From positions 50,170,065-50,234,064 of the forward strand of contig NC_133327.1 in assembly GCF_042186555.1 (NCBI RefSeq): a stretch of 64,000 nt of DNA. Reading direction: 5' to 3'. Source of the DNA: Aquarana catesbeiana (lineage: Eukaryota > Chordata > Amphibia > Anura > Ranidae). Of this stretch, positions 11,588-22,722 are shown in pieces. The translations under genes were made by a program, and so were the position numbers. The notes beneath the pieces were generated by a model. The model did no database searches and had not been told where the DNA came from. It worked only from the letters and a program-made list of their open reading frames with translations. Position 1 is the first letter of the stretch, and every line of letters begins with the position of its first letter.

Positions 11588-11678
11588 AAATGGCATCCAA
11601 AAGCAGCAGAGAATGCAATGGGTTGGGCTAGAGCATGTCCTACTGGCCATAGCAAACCAGAGTTTCGGAGAACTATTG
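11588..11678 (+). CDS. CRISP-like gene, CAP-domain exon A (partial gene)
   Basis: This is a 91-bp exon between acceptor ...TTTTCTAAG and donor GTAAGT. It reads KWHPKAAENAMGWARAC followed by GHS and FRRTI. That matches the CRISP pattern in which a W, an AA-x-NA helix and W-A-x-x-C precede an HS motif. It has 30 complete codons plus one G. That G joins AT at the start of exon B to give an aspartate codon. CRISPs are secreted CAP proteins with disulfide-rich C-termini, found in reproductive tract, sperm, skin and venom. Which CRISP paralogue this is cannot be decided. The preceding exon (signal peptide and HN-x-x-RR segment) is not found upstream and is presumably outside the window. No ATG is expected here. 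Confidence 0.85.
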
Positions 11679-11895
11679 GTAAGTAACCATTGGAAATTAA
11701 GTTTGGGTTCAGAGCCACCATGGTTTCAAACCACCATCTCTCAGTTTTGCAGTTCAACAAAATTTTGAGTTTATTTAAATTTACACCCATACCCACAATG
11801 CAATGCATTGCCTTTGTCTCCAGTCAGATAATATTAAGGAATGGACAGGCCAACCCCTCACTGTAAAAGGATGGGCTCCCAGCAGTTGCAGCAGA
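11679..11895. other. Start of CRISP intron between exons A and B
   Basis: This begins with a strong GTAAGT donor. It contains nothing recognisable before the SINE. Confidence 0.5.
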
Positions 11896-12150
11896 ATAGT
11901 GGCTTAGTTATTAGCACATTTGCCTTGTAGCACTGGGGCTCCAGGTTCAACTCTGAGTCAGTACACTATAAGCATGAAGTTTGCATGTTCTCCCTGTCCT
12001 TGTGTTGGTACCTTCAAAAGAAATGGTGGTAGATAAATTGGTCCTAGTACTGTATGTGTGCATGTGAGGTAAGCAACTTGAAAGCTGGGAATGATGTGTA
12101 TGTAAAGAATGTTTGTGCTCTACAAATGTCTATAATTAATAAACATGTCC
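11896..12150 (+). mobile_element. tRNA-derived SINE, V-SINE-like, degraded
   Basis: The 5' part resembles a tRNA promoter: TAGTGGCTTAGTTATTAGCA (A-box area) and GGTTCAACTCT (B-box area), spaced about 35 bp apart. Next comes GAAGTTTGCATGTTCTCCCT, very close to the conserved central domain of V-SINEs. The tail runs through TGTAAAGAATGTTTGTGCT into an AT-rich end. It is diverged and unlikely to be transcribed. Confidence 0.7.
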
Positions 12151-12544
12151 CTGTCTACCTTCCTTTGTTCATAGACCTGATTGTCCTTCACAGGATTTTT
12201 TTTCCATATGAACAGATGTTGGAGTTATCCTTTGTATACAGCTTGCCACTGCATTGCAGTACAGTAATTAGTGTGCACCAAAAGCACTACACATTCACCC
12301 ACCTCTAGCAATAGTTTCAGCATACCAAGCAGATAATGAACTGGCATATAAAACCTTCCATACCTACAGTATATCCACCATTAAAAAAATAAAAATAAAT
12401 GTTTTTAAAATATTGCAGTGCAGTGTTGCAATAAATAGAAGCTCACAAACTATGCCATCAAACTACTGGATACTGGCCAATTTTTAGCAACCTATACCTA
12501 TTTTCATTGTCTTTTCTTTATAGCTGAACTCCAGTAAAAATAAA
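12151..12544. other. Host intron, unassigned
   Basis: AT-rich sequence with no gene or repeat that I recognise. Confidence 0.35.
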
Positions 12545-12690
12545 AATCTTCTCTACTTGCTCCCGCACGTAAGCCTGGTACGCACAAGCCAAATATCAGT
12601 ATCACCCGGTTTAACAGAAACCATGTTACATTCGGCCCTGTCTGACAGAAGGCGGCCAAACCCTCTGTCAGAACACAATCGGGGCCCCGT
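12545..12690. mobile_element. MITE fragment
   Basis: The segment starts CGTAAGCCTGGTACGCACAAGCC, a terminal motif that I associate with a common ranid MITE, and has an internal inverted repeat (TGTCTGACAGAAGG against CCCTCTGTCAGAACA). It is cut off where the piggyBac-associated repeat begins at about 12690. Confidence 0.45.
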
Positions 12691-13031
12691 ACGCGGCTAG
12701 GCTCCCAAAAAGTCTCACACATGTGGTATCCCCATACTCAGGAGAAGCAACAGAATGTATTTTGGGGTGTAATTTCACATATTTCCGTGGCATGTTTGAG
12801 CAATATATCATTTAGTGACAACTTTGTGCAAAAAAAAAAAAAAAAAAAAAAAAATTGTCTTTTTCCCGCAACTTGTGTTACAATATAAAATATGCCATGG
12901 ACTCGACATACCTCTCAGCAAATAGCTTGGGGTGTCTACTTTCCAAAATGGGGTCATTTGGGGGGGGTTTGAACTGTCCTGGCATTTTATGCACAACATT
13001 TAGAAGCTTATGTCACACATCACCCACTCTT
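12690..13031. repeat. piggyBac-associated repeat, second copy of 1060-1458
   Basis: This is collinear with the right arm of the 345-1430 palindrome: CACACATGTGGTATCCCC, TTTTGGGGTGTAAT, AGCTTGGGGTGTCTACTTTC, CTGTCCTGGCATTTTATGCA. It includes a poly-A run near 12832-12854. Its presence at the same place before both piggyBac copies means it travelled with them. Confidence 0.65.
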
Positions 13032-13259
13032 CTAACCACTTGAAGACAAAGCCCTATCGGACACTTTTTGTTTACATGAAAAAATTATTTTTTTTTGCAA
13101 GAAAATTGAACCCCCAAACATTATATATTTTTTTAAAGCAAATGCCCTACAGATTAAAATGGTGGGTGTTTCATTTTTTTCTTTTCACACAGTATTTGCA
13201 CAGCGATTTTTCAAATGCATTTTTTGGGGAAAAAACACACTTTTTTAAATTTTAATGCA

Positions 13260-14185
13260 CTAAAACACATTATATTGCCCAAATGTTTGATGAAATAAAA
13301 AAGATGATCTTAGGTCGAGTACATGGATACCAAACATGACATGCTTTAAAATTGCGTACAAACGTGCAGTGGCGACAAACTAAATACATTTTTAAAAGCC
13401 TTTAAAAGCCTTTACAGGTTACCACTTTAGATTTCCAGAGGAGGTCTACTGCTAAAATTACTGCCCTCGATCTGACCTTCGCGGTGATACCTCACATGCA
13501 TGGTGCAATTGCTGTTTACATTTGACGCCAGACCGACGCGCTTGCGTTTGCCTTTGCATGAGAGCAGGGGGAGACGGGGTGCTTTTTTTTTTCTTTATTA
13601 TTTTTTTGCTTTTTTATCTTATTTTTAAACTGTTCCGTTCATTTTTTTTTTTTAATCATTTTTATTGTTATCTCAGGGAATGTAAATATCCCCTATGATA
13701 GCAATAGGTAGTGACAGGTACTCTTTTTTGAAAAAATTGGGGTCTATTAGAACCTAGATCTCTCCTCTGCCCTTAAAGCATCTGACCACACCAAGATTGG
13801 TGTGATAAAATGCTTTCCCAATTTCCCAATGGCGCTGTTTACATTCGGTGAAATCTAAGTCATGAAATGCTCGTAGCTTCCGGTTTCTTAGGCCATAGAG
13901 ATGATTGGAGCCATTCTGGTCTCTGATCAGCTCTATGGTTAGCTGGCCAAATCACCGGCTGCATTCTCGGGTTCCCTGTTGGGACAGGAGAGCCAGAGAA
14001 AACCATGGAAGATGGTGGGGGGGGGGGCATTCCCTCCCACTGCTTGTAAAAGCAGTCTAGAGGCTAATTAGCTGCTAGGATTACTTTTACATGAAAGCCG
14101 ACCGCTGGCTGAAAAGAATGATACCAACATGATACCTAAACCTGCAGGCATCATTCTGGTATAACCACTCAACGTCCAGCAACAT
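13260..14185. other. Non-coding 3' flank of piggyBac copy 2
   Basis: T-rich and unstructured sequence, collinear with 1690-2563. No gene is seen. Confidence 0.5.
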
Positions 14186-14329
14186 ACCAGTACGTTGCTG
14201 GTCCTTGTTGGGCATATATTGTAAACTTTTTTTTTCATGCAGCCTGTGGGCTGAATGAAAAAAAGATATTGATCGGTGGGTATGCCCACCATTAGAATAC
14301 CTCCCTTCATCCACCCACTTCTAATGATG

Positions 14330-15050
14330 GGCATACCCTCACCGTTTATATATGCCGAAGCATGGGGGCATCCTCCCGCAAAAGGTAGGAGCAAATCGCT
14401 CCTCCACCCACTGCTGCCCCCACGTTATGCTGAAGTATGTAACTGTGGTGGTGAAATCACCTCCGACAGCGCTGGAGTCACGGCTTTATGTATCGTGGGA
14501 GCCAACGCTGTTGCTGTCAAGATAAATAAATCCGCTCTGCAGCTGAATGGCGTACCTGCTAAGCAAATGATGGTTAACAATAAAACAAAGTAACATTACA
14601 GTATAACAGTAAGACTTACCATACCTGCAAAGCAAATACAAAAAAAAAAAATAGTAAAAAATAAAACATTTAAACGCAACCTGTGCCTAAAATATATATA
14701 TGCCGAAACATGGGGGCATCCTCCCGCAAAAGGCAGGTGCAAATTGCTCCTCCACCCACTGCTGCCCCCACGCTTCGGCATATATGCTGAAGTATGTAAC
14801 TGTGGTGGTGAAATCACCTCCGACAGCGCTGGAGTCACGGCTTTATGTATCGTGGGAGCAAACGCTGTTGCTGTCAAGATAAATAAATCCGCTCTGCAGC
14901 TGAATGGCGTACTTGAAAACAAAAAAATGGTTACCAAACATGATAAAAACATAACAACAGTAAAACATTGCAGAATAGAATACAGTAAAAAAGAGAAGAA
15001 CAATAGAGAGAGAATAGAGAGAGAGAACAATAAAACTACAACTATTTTTG
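14330..15050. repeat. Tandem pair of about 355-bp units in piggyBac copy 2
   Basis: Two units begin with TATATATGCCGAA(G/A)CATGGGGGCATCC (about 14345 and 14696). They share GTGGTGGTGAAATCACCTCC, GGAGTCACGGCTTTATGTAT and GCTCTGCAGCTGAATGGCGT nearly without change. They lie 3' of the transposase gene. The higher identity within copy 2 than in copy 1 suggests recent duplication or homogenisation. Confidence 0.75.
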
Positions 15051-15214
15051 GTTTTTATTATTTTATATTTTTTTTGTGTTTTTTTTTTTTTTACACTTTT
15101 TTTTGTAACTTTAACTTTTGTAACTGGTACCAGGTTTGGGTCTCTCAAAATGCGACGGCATCTTGGGAGACCCTGTGAAAGTGTGTCCTAGTCTGTGCAG
15201 TGCTGTACCCTACG

Positions 15215-17173
15215 CTAATACTCAACTAGTGTATGGTAGCGTTCAAAACATTCACCAATGCAAAGACCAGGATTGTCAGGACAGAAGGGACAATAATACC
15301 GGGTGTCACGCCTAAATCCTTGCTTGCTGCAGACACGACATCTTTTTTGGGGGGCACGTTGGGTAGGGGTACTCGGGAGGACATAAAGAAAATGCCTCTC
15401 ATGCAGCCGGCTTACTGCATTTGGTTGGGAAAGGTGAGGTGGAGCACCGTCTGGAAACAGAAGGGCTCTGACGATCTCTTCCTGGAATTTAAGGAAGGAT
15501 CCAGTCCGTCCTGAAGCTCTGTATAGCACATAAGCGTTCAGCAAAGCCAATTGAAATAAATAAACAGACACTTATTTGTACCAGCGTCTGGCCTTACGGG
15601 CAACTTGGTACGGCGCCAACAACTGGTCGTTGAGGTCCACCCCTCCCATATTTTGATTATATTCGTGGACACAGAGGGGTTTCTCCACAACACCAGTCGC
15701 CGTAGTAACTTGGACCGTCATGCCTGCATGAAGGGAGATAAGAACGAAAACATTCTTATTGTCCCTCCACTTCATAGCGAGCAAATTATTACACTGCAAG
15801 CAGGCTCTCTCCCCCAACCTAAGACGGGAATCTACAAGCCGCTGGGGAAAGCCCCGGCGATTAGGTCGCACGATGCCACATGCTCCAATCTGATGATCAA
15901 AAAGGTGACTAAAAAGTGGCACGCTCATGTAATAATTGTCCACGTACAAGTGGTACCCCTTTCCGAATAAGGGTGACACCAAGTCCCACACTATCTTGCC
16001 AGCACTTCCTATGTAGTCAGGGCAGTTTGTTGGCTCTACGTGACTATCTTTGCCCTCGTAAACCATAAAACTACATGTATAGCCTGTGGCCCTGTCACAG
16101 AGATTATACATCTTGACCCCGTATCTGGCACGCTTGCTGGGAAGGTACTGTTTGAATGACAAGCGGCCAGAAAATTTAATCAGGGACTCATCAACGCAGA
16201 CAACTTGATGGGGAGTAAACAAGTCTGCAAAACGTTGGTTGAAGTGGTTTACGAGGGGCCGAATTTTGTAGAGCCGATCGTATTCAGGGTCTCCATGAGG
16301 ACGACAGAGTTCATTGTTGTTGAAGTGCATGAACCGCAAAATCTGCTCGTATCGTGCCCTGGTCATGGAGGCAGAGAACAAGGGCATATGGTGAATTGGG
16401 TCAGTGGACCAATATGACCGCAACTCACTCTTTTAGTTATGCCCATGTTGAGGGAAAGGCCCAGAAAGAGCTTAAATTCGGAGACCGTAATTGGTCTCCA
16501 ATCTCTGGCAAGGGAGGACTGGGGAATAGTGGCGATGTGTTGACCAGCGTATAAATGTTTTGGTCCACAATAAATCTATAGAGATCTTCGGTGAAAAACA
16601 GTGAATAAAAATCAAGTGGCGTAAAATCAACTGTTTCCACCTGAATTCCGGGTTGGCCAGTGAATGGGGGAAGTACGAGTGCTGCAGAAGTGGTGGGTAC
16701 CCAATTCGGATTGGCGAATGCAGCAGGAAGGGCACTATGGGCACGACGGGCCTGTGTTCGTCTTCTTGATGGCAGCGGGACATTACTTGTGCTTGCCACC
16801 TCGCCAGCTTGAACTGCACTTATGGGACTCGCCACGTCACCACATGACACTGCAGTGCTGGATGTACGACCAGGGTGTACTAGGCCGCTGGTGCTTGCTA
16901 GTTCACCAGAAGGAATAGCTAGTACTGCTCTGCTCCATACGAGAGCCCTGCGGTTCTTGCACTTCAAGGACAGAAGAAGAAGACTGGGGTCTGGTACGCC
17001 TGACCTTGGCAGGGGACCACAACTCCACCATCAGAGCTATCTGTCATGGAGCCGCTGTCGTCTACAGGATCGTATTCTGAGCCTGAATCTGACAGATGAG
17101 TGACTTCCTCTTCACTATCTGTCATGCTCAGAAACATGTAGGCCTCTTCACTAGTGTACCTTCGATTTGCCAT
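15215..17173 (-). pseudogene. piggyBac transposase, broken copy 2
   Basis: The product would be a DDE transposase with TTAA specificity. The N-terminus starts at 17173 (MANRRYTSEEAY) with an acidic region. The catalytic core (16423-15572) retains VCVDESLIKFSG, YVDNYYMSVPLF and NMGGVDLNDQ, so all the catalytic aspartates are present. The C-terminus (15571-15215) carries a cysteine-rich finger with CRVCSKQG, YYCPFCPDNPGLC and GECFERYHT. At least two frame breaks are seen. One lies near 16430, where an A-run appears one base short between GLSLNMG and SELRSYW. Another lies near 16960, between the N-terminal acidic ORF and the next segment. It is degraded but closer to functional than copy 1. Confidence 0.88.
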
Positions 17174-18499
17174 TTTGGGCTCTAAATTTAGGGGTACACT
17201 AGTGAGACTCACAGGCAAAAAAGCTCCTGACTGTAAGCGACTGATTCAAAACGCTACCAAAAAACTGTTAGCGATCGCAGGGATCAGGCCTGACTCTGCG
17301 AACGCTGCAGTTATGTGTGCTTAGTGTTTTGTAAGTGTCAGTGATCAATCGATACTGCACTTGAGTGGGCTGGGCCGAGGGGCAAAACGCAGGTACTAGC
17401 AGGTATCTGGGCTGATCCCGCTAACACTGTATTTTTGGGAACCCTAAACTGCTGGGGACGCTAGAATAGATCTGATCGGATCAGATATCGATCCGTTCAG
17501 ATACTATAGCACTAAGGGAGGTGTATTCTGCGTGCGTGGGTGTTAGCGGTACTGGCGCTAAACTGACACTGCCTGGGGCGACGCAGACCTTATCTGACCC
17601 TAAAAACGTAACTTATATCAACGCCGGGCAATTAGGGGGTTAAACCTTTATTAGGTAATAAACGGCGGGTGCCCTAAAACTATAATAAACTATAATAAAC
17701 AATCTAACTAACCAGCGTCACCCGTAACAGTTATACGGTGATCACTGGTGAAAGGGCTAACTAGGGGGCAATCAGGGGGTTAAAACCTTTAGTAGGTAGT
17801 ATATGGGGGTCCCTGTCGCTATAAAACGCTGACGGCGAACCTATATACTTACCTCCCTAACTAGAGTCACCTGTGTCACTAATACAGCGATCAGAAAAAC
17901 GATCGCTTAGTGACACTGGCGACGGGGGGTGATCACGGGGTTAACCTTTATTAGGGGGGTTAGGGGGGTACCCTAGACCTAAAGGGGGTACCCAAGACCT
18001 AAAGGGGGCTAACCCTAACTGCCCTAACACTTATAACTGTCACAAACTGACGCCAATGCAAAAAAAAACTGCTATTTGTGTCACTGTGACAGGGGGTACA
18101 GGGGGGTGATCGGGGGTGACTGGGGGGTGAAAAGTGTGCCTGCGTATTCTACTGTATGTGTAGTGTTGGTGCAACTCACATTGATGTCTTCTCTCCTCGG
18201 CGCCAGAATGAAAAAGACCGGTTCGAGGAGAGATGACATCACTTCCTCTGCCGCTGTTTACATTACAGCAGCAGAGGAAGAATTTCATTCGTGGGGAGCG
18301 ATCACGAGTGGGTGGCCACGAATGAGTGGCCTCCCCCTCAGCCTGTAATGCTTCCCCACTGATGCCGACCGCCTCGGGCACTGGGGGGGGGCGCGATGCG
18401 CCCCCAGCCCGCGGGAGGCAGATCACGTACCAGGTACGTGACTTTGCCTGCCCGTGCCATTCTGCCGCAGTATATCTGTGTTAGGCGGTCGGCAAGTGG
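17174..18499. other. 5' non-coding region of piggyBac copy 2
   Basis: Collinear with 8431-9510. It contains repeated GGGGTTAAACCTTTATTAG-type motifs (17635, 17770, 17935) and GATCGGATCAGATATCGATCC. It ends in the terminal repeat. No other gene is seen. Confidence 0.6.
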
Positions 18500-18503
18500 T
18501 TAA

Positions 18504-20317
18504 ATTTCGTACCTGGGGGGTGTTTATAGTATGCCTGTAAAGGGGCGCATGTTTCCCATGTTTAGAACAGTCTGACAGCAAAATGACATTTCAAAGGAAA
18601 AAAGTCATTTAAAATACTCGCGGCTATATGAATTGTCGGTCCGACAATACACATAAAAGTTCATTGATAAAAATGCCATGGGATTTCCCCACAGGGGAAC
18701 CCCGAACCAAAATGTTTTAATAAATGGTGTGGGGGTCCCCCTAAATTCCATACCAGGCCCTTCAGGTCTGGTATGGATATTAAGGGGAACCCCGCGACAA
18801 GATTAAAAAAAAGAAAAGGCGTGGGGGTCCCCCTCAAAATCCATACCAGACCCTTCAGGTCTGGTATGGATTTTAAGAGGAACCCTGAGCCAAAATTTAA
18901 AAAAGAATGGCATCCCCTCTGACGTCACGGGGAAAGCCTCGGGGAAGTCCCCATGCCTCAGAGGGGGCGGGGTCACGGGGTGGCCCCGCCCTCCGTTATT
19001 TAAGAACCGTCAGAAGATGAGAAGCATCACACGGCGGGAGCCTCCTATCATGGATGCGGAGCAGCCCGAGAACCAAGAAGGGAAGAAGACGTCACGGAGG
19101 AAGATGCCAGATGAGAACACCGGAGCAAGAAGCAGAGGATGGGAGGAAGAAGAAGATGGAGGAAGAAACCAAAGGAAGATAGAAGATAGAAGAAAGAAGA
19201 TAGAAGAAAGAAGATAGACGAAAGAAGATGGAAATAAGCATTTAAATAAAGGAATTGTCAAAAACTGTCTCTTGTCATTTTTAACATTTTTGACACTTTT
19301 TTGTGAAATGGGAGGGGCACTTTTGTACCCCCTTACCATTTCACACGGGGGGATCCGGGGGTCCCCTTGTTAAAGGGGGCTTCCAGATTCCGATAAGCCC
19401 CCGCCCACAGACCCCCACAACCACCAGGCAAGGGTTGTGGGGATGAGGCCCTTGTCCTCATCAACATGGGGAGAAGGTGCTTTGGGGGCTACCTCAAAGC
19501 ACCCTTCCAATGTTGAGGGCATGTGGCCTGGTACGGTTCAGGAGGAGGGGCGCTCTCTCATCCCCCCTCTTTTCTTGCAGCCTGCCAGGTTGCGTGCTGG
19601 GTCTGGTATGGATTTTTTGGGGGGACCCCACGCCATTTTTAAAAAAAAATTTGGCACGGGGTTCCCCTTAAAATCCATACCAGACCTGAAGGGTCTGGTA
19701 TGGATTTTGAGGGGGACCCCCACGCCTTTTTTTTTTTAATTTTGGTACGGGGTTCCCCTTAATATCCATACCAGACCTGAAGGACCTGGTATGGAATTTA
19801 GGGGGACCCCCACGCCATTTTTAAAAAAAATTTTGGTTCAGGTTCCCCTGTGGGGAAATCCCATGCCGTTTTTATCAATGAACTTTTATGTGTATTGTCG
19901 GACTGACAATTCATATAGCCGCGAGTACTTTTAAATGACTTTTTTTCCTTTGAAATGTCATTTTGCTGTCAGACTGTTCTAAACACGGGAAACATGCGCC
20001 CCTTTACAGGCATACTATAGACACCACCCAGGTACGAAATTTAAAGGAATATTACACTTTGACTGTTTCACTTTAAGCATTAATAAAATCACTGCTCCTG
20101 AAAAAAACGACCGTTTTTAAAACTTTTTTTGCATTGATCCATGTCCCCTGGGGCAGGACCCAGGTCCCCAAACACTTTTTATGACAATACCATGCATATA
20201 AGCCTTTAAAATTAGCACTTTTGATTTCTCCCATAGACTTTTAAAGGGTGTTCCACAGCTTTCGAATTTGTCGCGAACACCCCAAATTGTTCGACTCGAA
20301 CTCGAAGCTCATCCCTA
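18504..20317. mobile_element. Palindromic non-autonomous hAT element, left end lost
   Basis: Long inverted arms face each other. ATTTCGTACCTGGG...TGTTTATAGTATGCC at 18504 mirrors GGCATACTATAGACACC...GTACGAAATTT ending at 20042. Outside the right arm, sequence continues to a terminal CTCGAAGCTCATCCCTA at 20317. The same family is complete at 60431-63404. The left terminus is missing because the piggyBac copy 2 right end sits at the TTAA of TTAAATTTCG. The central portion has AGAAGA-rich low-complexity DNA (19130-19230). The ORFs here are compositional, not genes. Confidence 0.78.
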
Positions 20318-20572
20318 ATGTTCATTACGGATTGCTGACTGGCTCTGCAAAATAGACAATCCGCACTGGGAATTGCGCAAATCCTTTGGACCTCTTGGCA
20401 CTCCATGAATGTGCAGAATCTAATGAGATCCTGCTTTGTTTTTGTTGCAGAGGGCATTGGGGTTTGTGCAGAAGGGTATGGGCTCCTAAAATATGTAGTA
20501 AGGCGTTCAATGGACCCCTTTACTAGCTCATTTTATTCCAGATTATAAATATCCTCCCAGGTGAGCGAATCC
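20318..20572. other. Unassigned intron sequence
   Basis: No gene or repeat family is recognised. A small antisense ORF has no supporting features. Confidence 0.35.
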
Positions 20573-20580
20573 CTCTACAG

Positions 20581-20698
20581 CAGTGATGGCGAACCTTGGC
20601 ACCCCTGATGTTTTTGAACTACATTTCCCATGATGTTCATGCATTCTGCAGTGTAGTTGAGATTCATGGGAAATGTAGTTCCAAAACATTGCTCACTG
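20581..20698. mobile_element. Short hAT-type MITE
   Basis: It starts CAGTGATGGCGAACCTTGG, a classic hAT-like terminus, and ends TTGCTCACTG. Internal inverted repeats surround ACTACATTTCCCATGA. It is flanked by CTCTACAG (20573-20580) and CTCTACAC (20699-20706), an 8-bp target duplication with one mismatch, as expected for hAT. The right terminal repeat appears shortened. Confidence 0.75.
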
Positions 20699-20722
20699 CT
20701 CTACACAGAGCAGTAAACACTG

Positions 20723-21021
20723 CTCTACAGCCTACACCAGCCTTTCTTAACCAGGGTTGAAACCCTAGGCTTCCTCCAGAGGGGTTCCTTGAACAATGAG
20801 CAATTTCTGCCTCTTAGGTAACTAACCACTGACAGCACTGATCTCTTTGTAAGGGGGATTCTTTCCAATGACCACAAATGTAAGAAGCATCCTTCCCAGT
20901 GACCATGGCACGAATGTGCTGTAAGCTGTAGATAGAGTAATTATTTGCAAGGGATTCCTGAGACCGGAAAGTTATTTCAAGAGTTCCTCCATATTAAAGA
21001 GGTTGAGAAAGGTTGGTATAC
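20723..21021. mobile_element. Probable hAT-like MITE
   Basis: The left end CACCAGCCTTTCTTAACC is an inverted match to the right end GGTTGAGAAAGGTTGGTA. The spacing of about 300 bp and the termini resemble hAT MITEs. No clean target duplication is found. Confidence 0.55.
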
Positions 21022-21920
21022 ACTATCAAACCTTCAGTGGGTTGGATTTCCTAAAATCAGCTCATCACTGTATGCTGTGCAGTTCGGGGCACCAGTCCTC
21101 AGTGACGGTTGCAACACTGGGGAGTGAGCTCGGCTGCTCTGAGGATGGAATGTTAAATTCTTCATGAATTTCCCTGCATGTGTTTAATTGCCTAGGTTTG
21201 ATTATCTGAGCAGCACTGGAGGGAGTTTCTCCAGGAAAGCCATACGTTGGGATAGTTAACGCTATTTTTGGAGAAGACCCTTCCATGAAGCCCCCTGGGA
21301 CTTTTCCATCTCCAGGTTGCCAAGGTCTCCCTCCCATTGCCGGTGTGCAATACAAGCTGGTTTGACCCCGACAGTATATGCTGATCTGGGTTCAAACCCT
21401 CCGGTAAGCCTCCATCTTTACTGGGAGTGGGTACTGCACGTTTCTTGTGAGGACACTGTGGTGCGGTGTATGGAATCAATTTCTATATTCACCATCCAAT
21501 AAGATCTAATATGTACATATTATGGACATAATAGCAACCAGCTGTGAAAGGAATTCTTTAATAGATTTTTTTACATAATTATTTGTACAGAATTACACGT
21601 TGTTGACGGCATTGTGCACACTTCTTCACCAGCGGTGACCTTTGAGGTCCTTATTGTTTATTATCAGTTCACTGAATGACATTTATATTGTTTTGGATGG
21701 ACTTTTGCCTTTATTGAAAATATTGAACAATCATATATTATTCATTATTTTTCACATTTATACACTAAGGGTGTATTTTCATTTAGCGCTACACTTTTTG
21801 TTTGTTTTTTATTGGTTCATTTAGCAATTTTTCTTGTTGCTGTGTTAGCAGCTTATATTTTAGAGCAAGCGCAATTTTATTACTGTTTTTCAGCTCATCA
21901 CTGTGTATAATAAAGAAAAT
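21022..21920. other. Mostly unassigned intron, with CR1 scrap
   Basis: 21068-21104 (GTATGCTGTGCAGTTCGGGGC...) is a near copy of the CR1 sequence at 22649-22685. 21740-21815 contains AAGGGTGTATTTTCATTTAGCGC, resembling repeat-derived DNA. The rest shows no gene. Small ORFs here are not supported. Confidence 0.4.
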
Positions 21921-22722
21921 GTTCAGACACACCCATTCTTGCCAAACCAATCTATTAACCTTCTATGAGGAGGTGAGTTGCCATCTAGAAAAGGAAGGCC
22001 CGTAGACGTGGTGTATCTGGATTTTGCAAAAGCATTTGACACAGTCCCCCATAAACGTTTACTGTACAAAATAAGGTCCGTTGGCATGGACCATAGGGTG
22101 AGTACATGGATTGAAAACTGACTTCAAGGGCGAGTTCAGAGGGTGATTATAAATGGGGAGTACTCGGAATGGTCAGGGGTGGGAAGTGGGGTCCCCAGGG
22201 TTCTGTGCTGATCTGACCAATCCTGTTTAATTTGTTTATAAACAACCTGGAGGATAGGGTAAACTGTTCAATCTCTGTATTTGCGGACAATACTAAGCTA
22301 AGCAGGGCAATAACTTCTACACAGGATGACGTGGAAACCTTGCAAAAAGATCTGAACAAATTAATGGGGTGGTAACTACATGGCAAATGAGGTTCAATGT
22401 AGAAAAATGTAAAATAATGCATTTGGGTGGCAAAAATATGAATGCAATCTATACACTGGGGGGAGAACCTCTGTGGGAATCAAGGATGGAAAAGGACCTG
22501 GGGGTCCTAGTAGATGATAGGCTCAGCAATGCCATGCAATGCCAAGCTTCTGCTAACAAAGCAAACAGAATATTGCATTAAAAAGGGGATTAAGAGATAA
22601 AACGATAATTCTCCCGCTCTACAAGACTCTGGTCTGGCCGCACCTAGAGTATGCTGTGCAGTTCGGGGCATCAGTCCTCAGGAAGGATGTACTGGAAAAG
22701 GAGCGAGTACAAAGAAGGGCAA

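Larger units (their letters stand above)
13032..18503 (-). mobile_element. piggyBac element copy 2
   Basis: This 5.5-kb element encodes a piggyBac transposase on the - strand (15215-17173). The right end is GGCAAGTGGTTAA, with TTAA at 18500-18503. The probable left end is CTAACCACTTGAAGAC at 13032, an inverted match to the right end with the first T of TTAA changed. It is better preserved than copy 1 and lacks the 3-kb insertion. The left boundary is uncertain because the upstream 340 bp is also shared with copy 1. Confidence 0.75.

Noticed and set aside
11900..11970. Functional tRNA gene
   Set aside because: A- and B-box-like sequences are present, but the stems do not pair and the V-SINE domain follows, so it is a SINE head.
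20212..20510. Antisense ORFs next to the hAT right end
   Set aside because: No domain or splice context; one of them reads through the hAT terminus.
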